This document shows positions 17,071 to 27,600 of a stretch of 64,000 bases of DNA, one piece after another (positions within the stretch are counted from its first letter, which is position 1; the number at the start of each line of letters is the position of its first letter). The translations under genes were made by a program, and so were the position numbers. This stretch comes from an uncultured Pirellula sp. (GTDB lineage Bacteria > Planctomycetota > Planctomycetia > Pirellulales > Pirellulaceae): assembly GCA_903858115.1 (NCBI GenBank), contig CAIOHR010000080.1, positions 1-64,000 on the forward strand. Reading direction: 5' to 3'. Under the pieces are notes generated by a model, which searched no databases, was not told the origin of the DNA, and was given only the letters and a program-made list of their open reading frames with translations.

Positions 17071-18054
17071 ATGTTTCGAATTCTGTTGAAGAAATATCTG
17101 CACGAGTCGCTCTTGTTGTGGTGTTCGTGCGCGTTGGTATTGTTCTTCTTTCCATGGGTTCGAATCTGGACGGTAAGTCAGTTTGAATTGAGTGGCTTCG
17201 CATCGATTCTCGAACAGTTTCGAGCATTTGAAAAATTCTCCCCAGTCCCACTCGAGCAATTTCTAACGTACCACGGAATGGTTGGCTTTACGTTCGATGA
17301 GCCTGTGCTCCTATTGTGCGTGTTGGTATGGAGTATCTCTCGTGGATCGGATGTCGTTAGCGGCGAACTCAACCGAGGGACCATGGAGTTGCTGTTGGCT
17401 CAACCTGTAAGTCGCCACAAACTCTTTTTTGCACACGGAACGATCACTGTCCTAGGACTACTGCTCCTTTGCATCTTGGTCTATGCAGGAATCTATCTAG
17501 GCATTTGCACAAACTCGACTCCAGTCACAACTGGCGGTTCCTTTCGGTTGCCAATCCTGAATCTGGACGTAGGGATACCGCTGATTCCGAAAAAGACGGA
17601 ATGGGTTCCGCTAACGCAGTTTGTGTCTCCCACATTGTATCTACTGCCCTGCGCAAATCTCTTTGTACTTGGTTTCACTGTCTTGGGACTTAGCGTTTTG
17701 TTCAGTGCCTATGATCAGTATCGATGGCGAACCATAGGTTTGGTGATTGGGTTGTATGTGTTGCAGTTGTTGCTATTCATCTTGTCCAAGTCGACGGCAA
17801 GCATGCACTTTTTGACACCGTTCAGTTTCTTGGCAGCTTATCAGCCCGATTGGATCGTTCAGCGAGTTCATCGAGAGCCTTCTGCGGCTTGGCTATGGGT
17901 TGGCTCAGGAGTGGAAGAAAAAACGGGTGTAGATTATGTCATGAGCTGTTTGGAGCCCATGTCTTTTGTTTCAATACTTCTTTTGCTAGGTTGCATTGCC
18001 TATGGTTTGGCATGGCGACGATTTCTTCGACGCGATCTTCCAGCACCACAGTAA
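17071..18054 (+). CDS. ABC-2 type transporter permease
   Basis: A 327-residue membrane protein with six or so hydrophobic segments. The stretch VVSGELNRGTMELLLAQPVSRHKLFFA is the conserved cytoplasmic segment of ABC-2 permeases (NosY/GldF type), after a large loop between the first two membrane helices. Such proteins form the membrane part of an ATP-driven exporter or envelope complex. No ATP-binding partner is present in the window, so the ATPase must be encoded elsewhere or the complex is unusual. It follows the peroxiredoxin gene by 11 bases in the same direction. Confidence 0.8.
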   Translation: MFRILLKKYLHESLLLWCSCALVLFFFPWVRIWTVSQFELSGFASILEQFRAFEKFSPVPLEQFLTYHGMVGFTFDEPVLLLCVLVWSISRGSDVVSGELNRGTMELLLAQPVSRHKLFFAHGTITVLGLLLLCILVYAGIYLGICTNSTPVTTGGSFRLPILNLDVGIPLIPKKTEWVPLTQFVSPTLYLLPCANLFVLGFTVLGLSVLFSAYDQYRWRTIGLVIGLYVLQLLLFILSKSTASMHFLTPFSFLAAYQPDWIVQRVHREPSAAWLWVGSGVEEKTGVDYVMSCLEPMSFVSILLLLGCIAYGLAWRRFLRRDLPAPQ

Positions 18055-18187
18055 ATGCACCGGAACCGCCTGGGCGAGGACTGACGTACGGATTCATTGG
18101 TGTTATGCTCTAGAGGTTCAGTTTAGCCAACACACGCCAATGTTCGTTGGCACGGTCCCATTCGTTGTCCCAAGGGTGTAATCGCCA

Positions 18188-18814
18188 ATGCGTTCTTATT
18201 TCAATCGTAGGGTTTTTGGGCTCGTAGCCTCAGGAAGTTGCGTGACTGCTTTGGGTGGCAGCGTCGCTTTTGGCCAGGATGACGTAGCTAAAGGTAAAGA
18301 AAGTAAACCGATTGCCGCAGGCGGCCCCATCGAAGCGGCGTTCGAACGTGACTATGACGCGCCTAGCTTTAAGCCAGGTTGGAAAAAGGAGCAGATCAAT
18401 CGCACCATGGCGCAAGACTTTGTGATTTATGCGCACTCTAGCCTTGAGATGACCACCAAGTTGCTCGATCGAGAGCCTGGGCTACTCAACGCTGCAATTG
18501 ATTGGGGCGGGGGCGACTGGGAAACGGCCCTTGGTGGTGCTTCGCACATGGGCAAGAAGGATATCGTGCAATTCCTGATTGGACGTGGAGCCCGAGTCGA
18601 TCTGTTTTGTGCAACGATGTTGGGCAAGACCGAGATTGTCAAAACTCTTCTTCAAATGCAACCGTCGTTGATCGATGCCAAGGGGCCGCATGGTTTCAGT
18701 TTGCACTTTCACGCACAAGTCGGTGGGGACGAAGCAAAGGAAACCCTTGACTATCTTCAATCGGTCAAGGAAATAGAACTCAAACCAGTTCCATTTCTCA
18801 AGAAGAAAAGCTAG
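18188..18814 (+). CDS. Exported ankyrin-repeat-like protein
   Basis: A 208-residue protein with an N-terminal signal peptide (FGLVASGSCVTALGGSVAFG, cleavage near residue 30; RR at positions 7-8 makes Tat export possible). The middle has ankyrin-like units: TALGGASHMGKKDIVQFLIG, then ARVDLFCATMLGKTEIVKTLL. Ankyrin repeats mediate protein-protein contacts. The C-terminal part ends in a basic tail. The function is not deducible. It is 133 bp downstream of the ABC-2 permease, so a separate promoter is likely. Confidence 0.65.
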   Translation: MRSYFNRRVFGLVASGSCVTALGGSVAFGQDDVAKGKESKPIAAGGPIEAAFERDYDAPSFKPGWKKEQINRTMAQDFVIYAHSSLEMTTKLLDREPGLLNAAIDWGGGDWETALGGASHMGKKDIVQFLIGRGARVDLFCATMLGKTEIVKTLLQMQPSLIDAKGPHGFSLHFHAQVGGDEAKETLDYLQSVKEIELKPVPFLKKKS

Positions 18815-18898
18815 ACATTTGATTCGAGACAAGTAGGCGTCACTTTGGGAGGCTCGAAATGTTTGCGATTTAGAGAGACGGCGTGTCTGAAATTCAGA

Positions 18899-20002
18899 TT
18901 ACTCGTCGGCTACATTGACATACACCTTGAGAGCGGAGTTGTCTTCGACCAACAATCGCATCATCTCTTTGTAGTTGCTGAGACCGTCGACAGGATTCGT
19001 TAGAATCTTTTCGAGCACGCTTGGGTACATCACTTCGCCAACCGCCATATCTTTGATGCCGGACTCGAAATGCTCGCGGTTCGCATTCACACTTCCGACT
19101 AGCAATTTGTTCCCGAGCACCCATTCGATGTTAATCTTGTCTGATCGCACTTCGGTTACGTGCTTGCCACCGGTGATACTGGTCCAAACGAGGACACCGT
19201 TATGACCTAACGCTTCCATGGCGTTAAAGGCAATCGATGAACTGCCTGTTGCATCGATAATCAAGTCTGCTTTACCAACCTTTTTTGCAAGCTCTTCTAA
19301 AGTCGTTTCGGAAGTCGAAACGTAAGTCGCTTCCATTCCTTCGACGATGGAGCTCTTCAAGTGAGGTCCCTTAGCGCGGGCCAAAGTGAAGACTTCGAGT
19401 CCCTTTAGACGAAGCACCAAGGTAGACAACAAACCGATTTGGCCGGCGCCGAGGACAAACGCACGCTTCGGACTCCAGACCTTCATACGCCGTTGAGCTT
19501 CGTATGCTTGCTGAATGGCTTTGGCTGCACAACTCATTGGCTCCATCAACACATGTAGGTGCTTCAATCCCTTGGGAACGCGGACGATGTAGTTTTCGTG
19601 ATCGACAAAGTACTCAGTTAAATAACCGTGCAGCAGATTGATCCCGCGCTCGTAGTAGGTTTCTTCGCTGGTCATATCGTAAGTTCCAATCTGATCGTAG
19701 ATGGAACCACCTGGACGCCGAACCGTTGCGGTAACGTAGTCGCCTGGCTTTACTGATCGCACGTTAGGACCGACTGCTTGCACCACTCCAAAGGACTCAT
19801 GACCGAGTACCAAGTAGTCATCTCCAGGAGGAGGATTGCCGTACAAAGCATCGTTGATTTCGCGGTCGGTTGCGTCCACTCCCACCTTCAGCACCTTGAC
19901 CAAAATTCCCTTACCGTCCGGTATTATCTCGAGCGTTGGCATGGGGATGTCCCGCTCATGGACAGAGTTAGGTGTACCAGGACGAACAGCGATAGCTTTC
20001 AT
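18899..20002 (-). CDS. gdh: Glucose 1-dehydrogenase, haloarchaeal-like MDR enzyme
   Basis: A 367-residue zinc-dependent medium-chain dehydrogenase. It resembles the glucose dehydrogenases of archaea: MKAIAVRPG start, [27 protein letters not shown] followed by HGYLTE, and [10 protein letters not shown] for NAD(P). The metal-site residue that is Cys in Sulfolobus enzymes is Asp43 here, with His68 and Glu69 following, the arrangement I recall from Haloferax mediterranei. The lobe that binds a structural zinc through Cys residues in other members has no Cys. The expected reaction is oxidation of beta-D-glucose to gluconolactone with NAD(P)+, the first step of a non-phosphorylated Entner-Doudoroff route, but another polyol or sugar is possible. 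The start at 20002 matches the family N-terminus; an in-frame extension to 20116 has no homology. Confidence 0.82.
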   Translation of the reverse strand: MKAIAVRPGTPNSVHERDIPMPTLEIIPDGKGILVKVLKVGVDATDREINDALYGNPPPGDDYLVLGHESFGVVQAVGPNVRSVKPGDYVTATVRRPGGSIYDQIGTYDMTSEETYYERGINLLHGYLTEYFVDHENYIVRVPKGLKHLHVLMEPMSCAAKAIQQAYEAQRRMKVWSPKRAFVLGAGQIGLLSTLVLRLKGLEVFTLARAKGPHLKSSIVEGMEATYVSTSETTLEELAKKVGKADLIIDATGSSSIAFNAMEALGHNGVLVWTSITGGKHVTEVRSDKINIEWVLGNKLLVGSVNANREHFESGIKDMAVGEVMYPSVLEKILTNPVDGLSNYKEMMRLLVEDNSALKVYVNVADE

Positions 20003-20114
20003 AGTCAGATCAAAATTGGAGGTGCGAATTAATGGAATCACGAGAAGTATAGCGAATTTGTATGTTTCGTCATGAAGCGATGCCAGCAAATCGTGCACGA
20101 GAAGCGTAAATCCC

Positions 20115-20181
20115 AACCCGAACCGCAGGAGCGTAAGCGAGTGATGCTCGGCCCTTGGCGTACGCTCCTACGCTTCGGGTT
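20115..20181. repeat. REP-like imperfect palindrome
   Basis: A 67-bp element whose 21-bp arms pair at 19 positions: AACCCGAACCGCAGGAGCGTA at the left (20115-20135), mirrored by TACGCTCCTACGCTTCGGGTT at the right (20161-20181). The core GAGCGTAAGCGAG follows in the loop. This is the form of planctomycetal repetitive extragenic palindromes, the usual partners of RAYT transposases. It lies between the glucose dehydrogenase start and the sialidase start, so it could also affect transcription or mRNA stability there. Confidence 0.7.
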
Positions 20182-20281
20182 GTGTATACTTCAAGGGCTT
20201 GAAGCAAAAGCGTCGACAGTAAACGGCTTCGCGAGCGAAGGATTCAAATGAGTCCTAGTACATAGCATAGGATATTCAACG

Positions 20282-21454
20282 ATGAACCGAAGAATGATCG
20301 TCCAGTGGCTCTCCGCGCTGGCATTGTGTAACCCTCTCGGATTTTATAAGCAACTTTTGGCAGATCCCAAGGCACCAGCCATTGAAGTTCTCGATACTCG
20401 TATCATTAGCTGGAAGCCACCACTTTACCACGGCTGGCCAACCCTGGCCCGACGCGCTAATGGAGAACTGTTAGTCGCATTCTCGGGAGGGCGTGAAAGG
20501 CACGTTTGTCCGTTTGGTCGCGTCGAATGGATGCGATCAAAGGACAACGGAGTGACTTGGAGCTGGCCTCAAGTCCTTTACGACGGTCCCATTGACGACC
20601 GAGATGCAGGCGTCCTCGAAACGAAGAAGGGGACCATTCTCGTAACGACCTTCACTTCGTTGGCCTATGAACCCATCCTGGCGCGTGCTCAAAGCGCGAA
20701 AACGGGAGAACCTGGCGCGTTTTCGGATCCGAAACTACTTCTCGAATGGGAAGCGGTTCACCATCGAATCTCGCCGGAACAACGCAAGGCTGAACTCGGC
20801 TGCTTTGTATTGCGATCGACTGATGGTGGAATTCGTTGGGATAGCCGCTATCGAGTGCCTTGCAACAGTCCGCATGGCCCTGTGAATCTCGACGATGGCC
20901 GTCTGTTGTACGCTGGCAAAGCCCTTTGGGGAGATAACCGTGTCGGATTCTGGGAATCGACTGACGACGGAGTGAGCTGGCAAGAGTTGGCCATTTTGCC
21001 GACACGCGTCGGCGACAATCCTGATAAGTATCATGAGCTACATGCGATCCAAGCGGCTGATGGTCGTATCATTTGCCATATTCGAAATCACAATGACAAA
21101 GACAATCTTGAAACGCTCCAATCAGAGTCGATGGACGGCGGGAAGACTTGGTCTATGCCACATGCAATCGGAGTCTGGGGATTGCCCTCGCACTTGCATC
21201 GAACGAAGTCAGGTCGATTGGTGATGACTTATGGACACCGACGCTCACCCTTCGGCAATTTGATTCGTACGAGCGATGATCATGGAACAACTTGGAGCGA
21301 AGCGATTCCGCTTAATCAAGATGGAGTATCCGGTGACTTTGGCTATCCATCGACAGTCCAGTGCGATGACGGAACAATGGTGACTGTCTGGTACGAAGTC
21401 CTTGCAGATTCCCCTCTCGCGCAGCTTCGTCAATCGCGTTGGCGATGGAAGTAG
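20282..21454 (+). CDS. Exported sialidase-like BNR-repeat protein
   Basis: A 390-residue protein with a signal peptide (about residues 1-27) and at least five Asp-box (BNR) motifs: SKDNGVTW, STDGGIRW, STDDGVSW, SMDGGKTW and TSDDHGTTW. These place it in the sialidase superfamily of six-bladed propellers. Planctomycetes carry many such proteins, and sialidase activity has rarely been shown; other glycan-acting or binding roles are equally likely. I did not find a clear RIP motif near the N-terminus, which weakens the case for a true exo-alpha-sialidase. The next gene begins 186 bp downstream on the same strand. Confidence 0.78.
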   Translation: MNRRMIVQWLSALALCNPLGFYKQLLADPKAPAIEVLDTRIISWKPPLYHGWPTLARRANGELLVAFSGGRERHVCPFGRVEWMRSKDNGVTWSWPQVLYDGPIDDRDAGVLETKKGTILVTTFTSLAYEPILARAQSAKTGEPGAFSDPKLLLEWEAVHHRISPEQRKAELGCFVLRSTDGGIRWDSRYRVPCNSPHGPVNLDDGRLLYAGKALWGDNRVGFWESTDDGVSWQELAILPTRVGDNPDKYHELHAIQAADGRIICHIRNHNDKDNLETLQSESMDGGKTWSMPHAIGVWGLPSHLHRTKSGRLVMTYGHRRSPFGNLIRTSDDHGTTWSEAIPLNQDGVSGDFGYPSTVQCDDGTMVTVWYEVLADSPLAQLRQSRWRWK

Positions 21455-21640
21455 AATGAGGATAGCGATAGTCGGACTTACGAATTTGGAGCGGGCGAGC
21501 TTGTAGATCAGTACGGTGCTTTGCCATCCAGGATGATGGTTTTCGAAAGTTCGAAAAAATTTTCCGCACGCTGAAAGATTCTTGAAAAATCGGACTACCT
21601 GTAGAGAACGAAACTTCTCTTGTCTTGCAGGGTTCGAACC

Positions 21641-24600
21641 ATGGCAACGGGCCAAAATCAAGAAAAAAGCAGGAAAATCAGCCCCGCACGACGTCGGAAA
21701 CGCTTTTTGGGCCTTATCGAAAGACTGGAGGAACGTCTTCCTCTGACAGGGCCATATGTCAATGCGTCTCTTTCTGCCAGTCAGGTGGAGGCTCTTCTGG
21801 AAGGAACCCGTGGGCTCTCCGGACTTGGGGATCGAATAGACTCCTCGGGTCGCAACGCGGAATCGCTGGGGCCGATCAAAAACCGCGATGGGTCCGCGTT
21901 AACACCCGGACTGCTCGGCCCCTTTGGGCGAACGATACGCGAAGAAGTCGAGAACCCGCTCGATGACTATTTTGACAATACACCTCTGAACCAACGTTCC
22001 ACCGACGCGCTCATCGCGCATCTCGGCTCGGACCCTGCCTATCTGTCGATCGAAGGTGGACTGCTAGACGGCACGATCGATGAAATAGTATTCGATATCC
22101 ATATTCAACGGCAGTACGATCTGCAACTCGTGGATCTGGAATTTGATACCGAAGAGTTCCCAAGTCCTTTCTATTCGAAGAATGGCATCGAGATCAACTT
22201 GAGCGCTCTCGTGGACGTTCAGTACGTGTTTGGCATCTCGCTCGACCCATCCCTCAACATTGAACAAGCATTTTTCATTCGAGACTATTCGATTACCAGT
22301 TCGATCCGAGCGGATACCGTTTGGCATCCCTTTTTGGTGAATCTAGGAATACTTGAAGTTAGCGTGCCGGATGTTGTCTTGGCAGCTAGTCTCGACATCG
22401 CTGTTAGCCAACCTCCGACAACCCCTTCGCTTCGATTGACCGAGATCAACACGCTCGAAGTGGAGGAACTTTTCGAAACGACCATTGGTACGAACAACTT
22501 CAATGCAACCTTCCATCTGGACGTTGGGTTGGGGCGATGGCGACTGGAAGGTTCGACGTATCTGCAAACGGTTGGTAATTGGCTAGGTTTCGAACCAGCA
22601 GTGACCTTCAGTCCGAATTTCGATGAAGTCTTCCTTTTCGACAACATCACAAGTGGTGAGCTAGTGGCTGGCATGGAAGAGTTTCAAGCGTGGCTCACCA
22701 GCTTTAGCAATTCCAGTCAATACAACGTACCGATTCCCTTCTCTTCCAATGCCACGACAGGTTCGGTTTACAACGTCGGCCGCGGGATGTCGAGGTTTAC
22801 GGAAGATCTGCGAGATGATGCGGGGAACCCAGCCTTTGACAACGCACAGGACTTTCCCTACACAGGAAGTGGAATCGACTATAACGCTTCAACCAACAAA
22901 ATTACCTTTACGGTAGTTCAAGCGTTGCCCGAACAGCGAACACAGTCCCGAGATACTCGAGTATCGGTCGACGATGCGCTCGGGTTAACTAGCGACACCG
23001 AAGCTGTGATTACGGGATCAGGTACATTGAGTATGGTCGTGTCAGTGAACCTCAGCGATCGCAGGAACATCGACTTTTTGGATCGTATTGCAATCGAGGA
23101 TCTTCGCATTCAAACATTCTATGGTACAGAAGCTGTTGTGCTCACAGGGAACGCGGCATTCGGTGGTCTCGGGCTCGCATACGCTAACGCAGTTTTGTCT
23201 GGTCAGTTTTCTACGACAGCCTTGATCGGCAACGCACTGTCGCAAGCGACCGTATTTTCGCTTCGTGACTTGAACCACGCGATCAGCGATATCGGATCGG
23301 TGTTATTGAATCCTATCGATTGGTTTGGCGACGTATCGCTGCGAGTACCAAGCCTATCGGTGATGGGGAATTTGTTTAGCCTCGCATCGGACGCATTCGT
23401 CGAAGTGAGCGTCGAAAATGTCGATACCGGTGAAATAACAACGACCACCAATGCTTCCGATCTACTCAATTTTGAAGATGTCAGCTTCGACGGTTTGGTA
23501 GACACGCTTGGCGAAGCACTTCTAGGTACAGAGAACTGGGATTCAGAAGGGGATGCAGCGGTGGCTGTCTTAGGTGTTTCATTGGACGACTTTGGAGCTT
23601 TGAGGCAGAACCGAATTGTCGATGCTTTGTACGAGGCTGCTGATGAAGTGGATTACTCGGTCGGTATCGCAAGAATCATCGTGCAGGATGTTCCAGGTTT
23701 CGTGGAAAATCTCGTCGTCGCTGTAGGCACGGGAACCGTACAGTTCGTGTCGAATCTTAGCTATCACGCTGCGAGCGGAGTTTTGTCTTGGTTGGTCGAC
23801 GCGACCGCAGAAACGACATCCTCGATCGAAGTAGGGTTAGGATTCAACACGCTTTACGACTATACCCGCGATTCCAGTGTATCCGAAAATGTATCCGAAA
23901 CGGACGACCTCATAGGCGAAGAAGCTTCATTGCCAGCTACCTCGTTCTCAAGGTTGCTTTTGGGAATAGAGTTTGATCCGCCACCACCTCTTGGTGCACG
24001 CTCGTTGCCACGGAGCTATCTCAATTCGCAATCGCGATTGGAAAGAACGCTCTACGTGAACGCTTCGCCTGCAGGCGGCTCAGCAGTCCAGATCGAGGGA
24101 GCATCGGGCGCCGTAGGAATGACGCTACAAAATGGCTCAGTCGTTATCGCGCAAAACATTACCCGTCCTGACCCACTCAATCCCGCTCAGTTCTACAGCA
24201 CGATTCCTGCAAGCTATGGACGCGTTCGTATCAGTGAACTTTCGACATATCAACCTCAACGAACGACGATTGGTCGACTGCAAGCCGATTTCGAAGTAGT
24301 CCCCGACCATACAAGAAATGTAGAACCGAATCGATTGACGTTCCGGGTTAACAATTTCAACAATCCGGCCAACTCCACCATCCTTCAATCGAGCCCAGAC
24401 TTTCGGCAAATGAGAGGAGGGCTAGACCTTCAAGTCAACTTGGATGCTTTGGCACCATCGCTCGATGAATGGTTCAGAAAAATAGGTGAAAAGGTCGCCG
24501 AAGAAGTGCTGGGAAATGCCTACCCACTCATCGGTAACAAGCTTGAGCAGTTTACGAATTTCATCGAGGAACTACGAGATACGGTCAACATTGCGCTCGA

Positions 24601-27600
24601 CGCATTGAGTTCATTCTCGGTGAATGATGTCGAGAATGCGATTGAGAACGCGCTACGCTCATTGTTTGGAAATCCTTCGGGAGACTATGTGCGTGTTGAT
24701 TTATCACTTCCGACTCAGTTCAAACTTACGCTCGACATCGAAGGGGCGGCGATCCATGTTCAAAGAACCGTTCAAACCGATCTTGGGCTACCTGCACTCG
24801 GGGCCGATTGGCGAAGCGAGTTAAGTGTTGTCGGAACCTACGATTTCCAAGTGACGTTTGTTCTCGATGTGAACCAAGGATTCTATGTCGAGACGAATTC
24901 CGAACAGATCAGATTAGATCTCGATATCGATATGCTCGGCCAGGCTACCGGCAAGCTTGGGTTCTTCGAAGTGATCGCGACCGCGTCAGCGCCTGCACCG
25001 GGGCAAAGCATGTTTCATGCAGAATACGTCATCGACCTTACAGAACCTAGTGGCGATGACAAGCTGCTCCTTCGCGAGCTTGGTTCTGGGCAATTCATCG
25101 ATACCAACACCTCAGGTTTGAGTGGCGTCGCGGCGCTGCAATTCACGATCGAAGCGGTCGTCAACGAATGGTTGCCCTCGATTGCGACTGGATTGCGCAT
25201 CGACTGGAGCTTTGATGGTATCGGTTTTTCCGGCAACAACCCACCTGAGATTACTTACGAAGGGATTCAGCTCAATCTAGGGCGATTGCTCAATGAAGTC
25301 TTCTTGCCTTTCTTTGAAACAATTCAAACCGTATTCGTTCCCTTTGAGTCAGTGATCGAGTTTTTGACGGCCCCACTTCCCGTTATCGATGAGTTGGTCG
25401 AGCCGGGCACGATACCGCCGAGTATCATCAGTCTGGCTGAGGTGTTCAAGAACTCGTTGCCCGAAGACTCGAACATCCGAGGGACAATCGATGCACTGTT
25501 AGAGTTTGTGGATATGGTGAAAACGATCAGCGATATCGTTGGTGCTATCCAATCTGACTCTGTATCGGGGCTTTCATTGCAGTTAGGAGATATCTCGTTT
25601 GGTGGTAATGCTAGTCCGCAATTCGATGCGCGATTGAGCGCGTTGGACCCTGCTGTTTTGGGTCAAGCGACTCCAACCAGCGATTTACGAGCTCAGTTTG
25701 GTGGCCCGAATGGAGCTCCCAACCTTTCTGCACAGATCGACACATCACCCGGCGCACTGCGTTTGCCGATCCTTGACGATCCACGCAATGCCATCGGCTG
25801 GATTCTCGGGATCGGTGAGGCAAATCTGCTGACGTGGGATTTGCCGGATGTTGAGGTTTCTTTTCCTGTAGGCTTCACGGTTCCCGTTTTTCCAGGCATT
25901 TTGGCAGGTATTTTCGGTGGTTTGGAGCTCGGAACGGATCTGAAGGTAGGCTTGGATACAGCGGGCTTTTCGGCCTATGCCAAATCGAGAGATCTCGCAG
26001 ATTTGTTTCATGGCTTCTATGTTAGCGATGCAGATGGAACGGGAGAAGATGTAAACGAACTCTACCTTCGCGGTGAACTGTTCGCGGGAGCTGGGCTCGG
26101 GTTCGACGTGTTGGGAGTCGGAGTATCGCTGATTGTCGGTGGTGGAGTTTTTGCAGAGTTCGGTCTTGATCTTCTGGACCACAACAACGATGGCAAAGTG
26201 CGAGGTAGCGACCTGTCATCACGCGAAGGCTGCTTTGCGCTGAACGGCGATTTCGGTGTCGCACTCGAAGCCAAAGCCACGGCGGGCATCTTCCGATTGG
26301 AGTTGCCTTTGACCGAGGTTGCCTTGATCCAAGGTAGGACTGAGATCGCTTGTCCGTTTTATGTTCCGGAACCTCCAGCGATTCTAGCTGGACTCGATCC
26401 CGCGACAGGTACGCTCACGTTGTTCATGGGGCCTGAAGCACATCGACGCGACGTCAAACCAAATGCCGAAGAGGAATCCTTCTTCGTCGCGCAAGCGGAC
26501 GGCCAACTGACTGTGTATGCGTTTGGTAAATCGCATTCGTTTGACGCAACTCTCGTTCGCAACATCGTCGCAGATGGTGGCACCAAGGATGATCGCATCA
26601 CTTTGGCCGACAACGTTACCAAACCGACGATCTTGCGAGGTGGCGACGGAGACGATGTCATCCTCGGTGGACGCGCCGCAGACTTTATCGATGGAGGTGG
26701 AGGACATGATGAATTACACGGTGATGCGGGGGCGGATATCTTAGTCGGCAGCTTTGGAAACGATTTGCTTTTCGGTGATCTAGGTGATGATCGCTTGTTC
26801 GGACAGGAGGGAGACGACACTCTTTACGGTGGAGAAGATAACGATCAAATCGAAACGGGAGACGGCAGAAACACAGCCTACGGCGAAGGAGGAAATGATA
26901 CGATCATCGGAGGATCCATCTCGGATGTTTTGTACGGTGGCGACGACGATGACACAATCGAGGGAGGGGGTGGCCCCGATGTGATTCACGGCGAAAATGG
27001 CATCGATACACTTCGAGGCGAACTGGGTGACGACTTGCTCGATGGCGGTGACGGCAGCGACACTCTGGAAGGTGGTCAAGGGGATGATCGCTTATGGGGA
27101 CGTGCCGGTGTGGACTTTGTTTACGGCGGCGACGGTCTCGACTACATCAACGGTGGCGAAGCAGCAGACTTCTTGTTTGGCGAGGGAGACTCCGATGAGA
27201 TCGATGGTGACGTGGGAGATGACGAGATAGAAGGTGGAGCTGGCGATGACTTGATCTTTGGTAGACAAGGAGCAGACATCATCCGGGGTGGCAACGGTCG
27301 AGATCGTATCTACGGGGGCACAAGCGGCGATACGATTTCAGGTGGAAACGACAACGACGAAATTTATGGAGAAGAAGGTAACGACACAATTTCAGGTGGT
27401 GCCGGCGACGATCTCATCGAAGGTGGGAATGACTCCGATACCATTTATGGATTTGAACAGAACTTGCTTGCGGATTCCTTATTACCAGGAGCAACCGACC
27501 GAGATACGCTTCGCGGCGGTCGAGGATTCGATCGAATTGCAGGCGGGCCTGACGACGATTTGATCTTTGGCGAGGAAGATGCAGATATCCTACTTGGCAA

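Noticed and set aside
21631..21642. GGGTTCGAACC resembling a tRNA T-loop
   Set aside because: No acceptor, D or anticodon arms can be formed around it, and it directly precedes the start codon of the giant gene.
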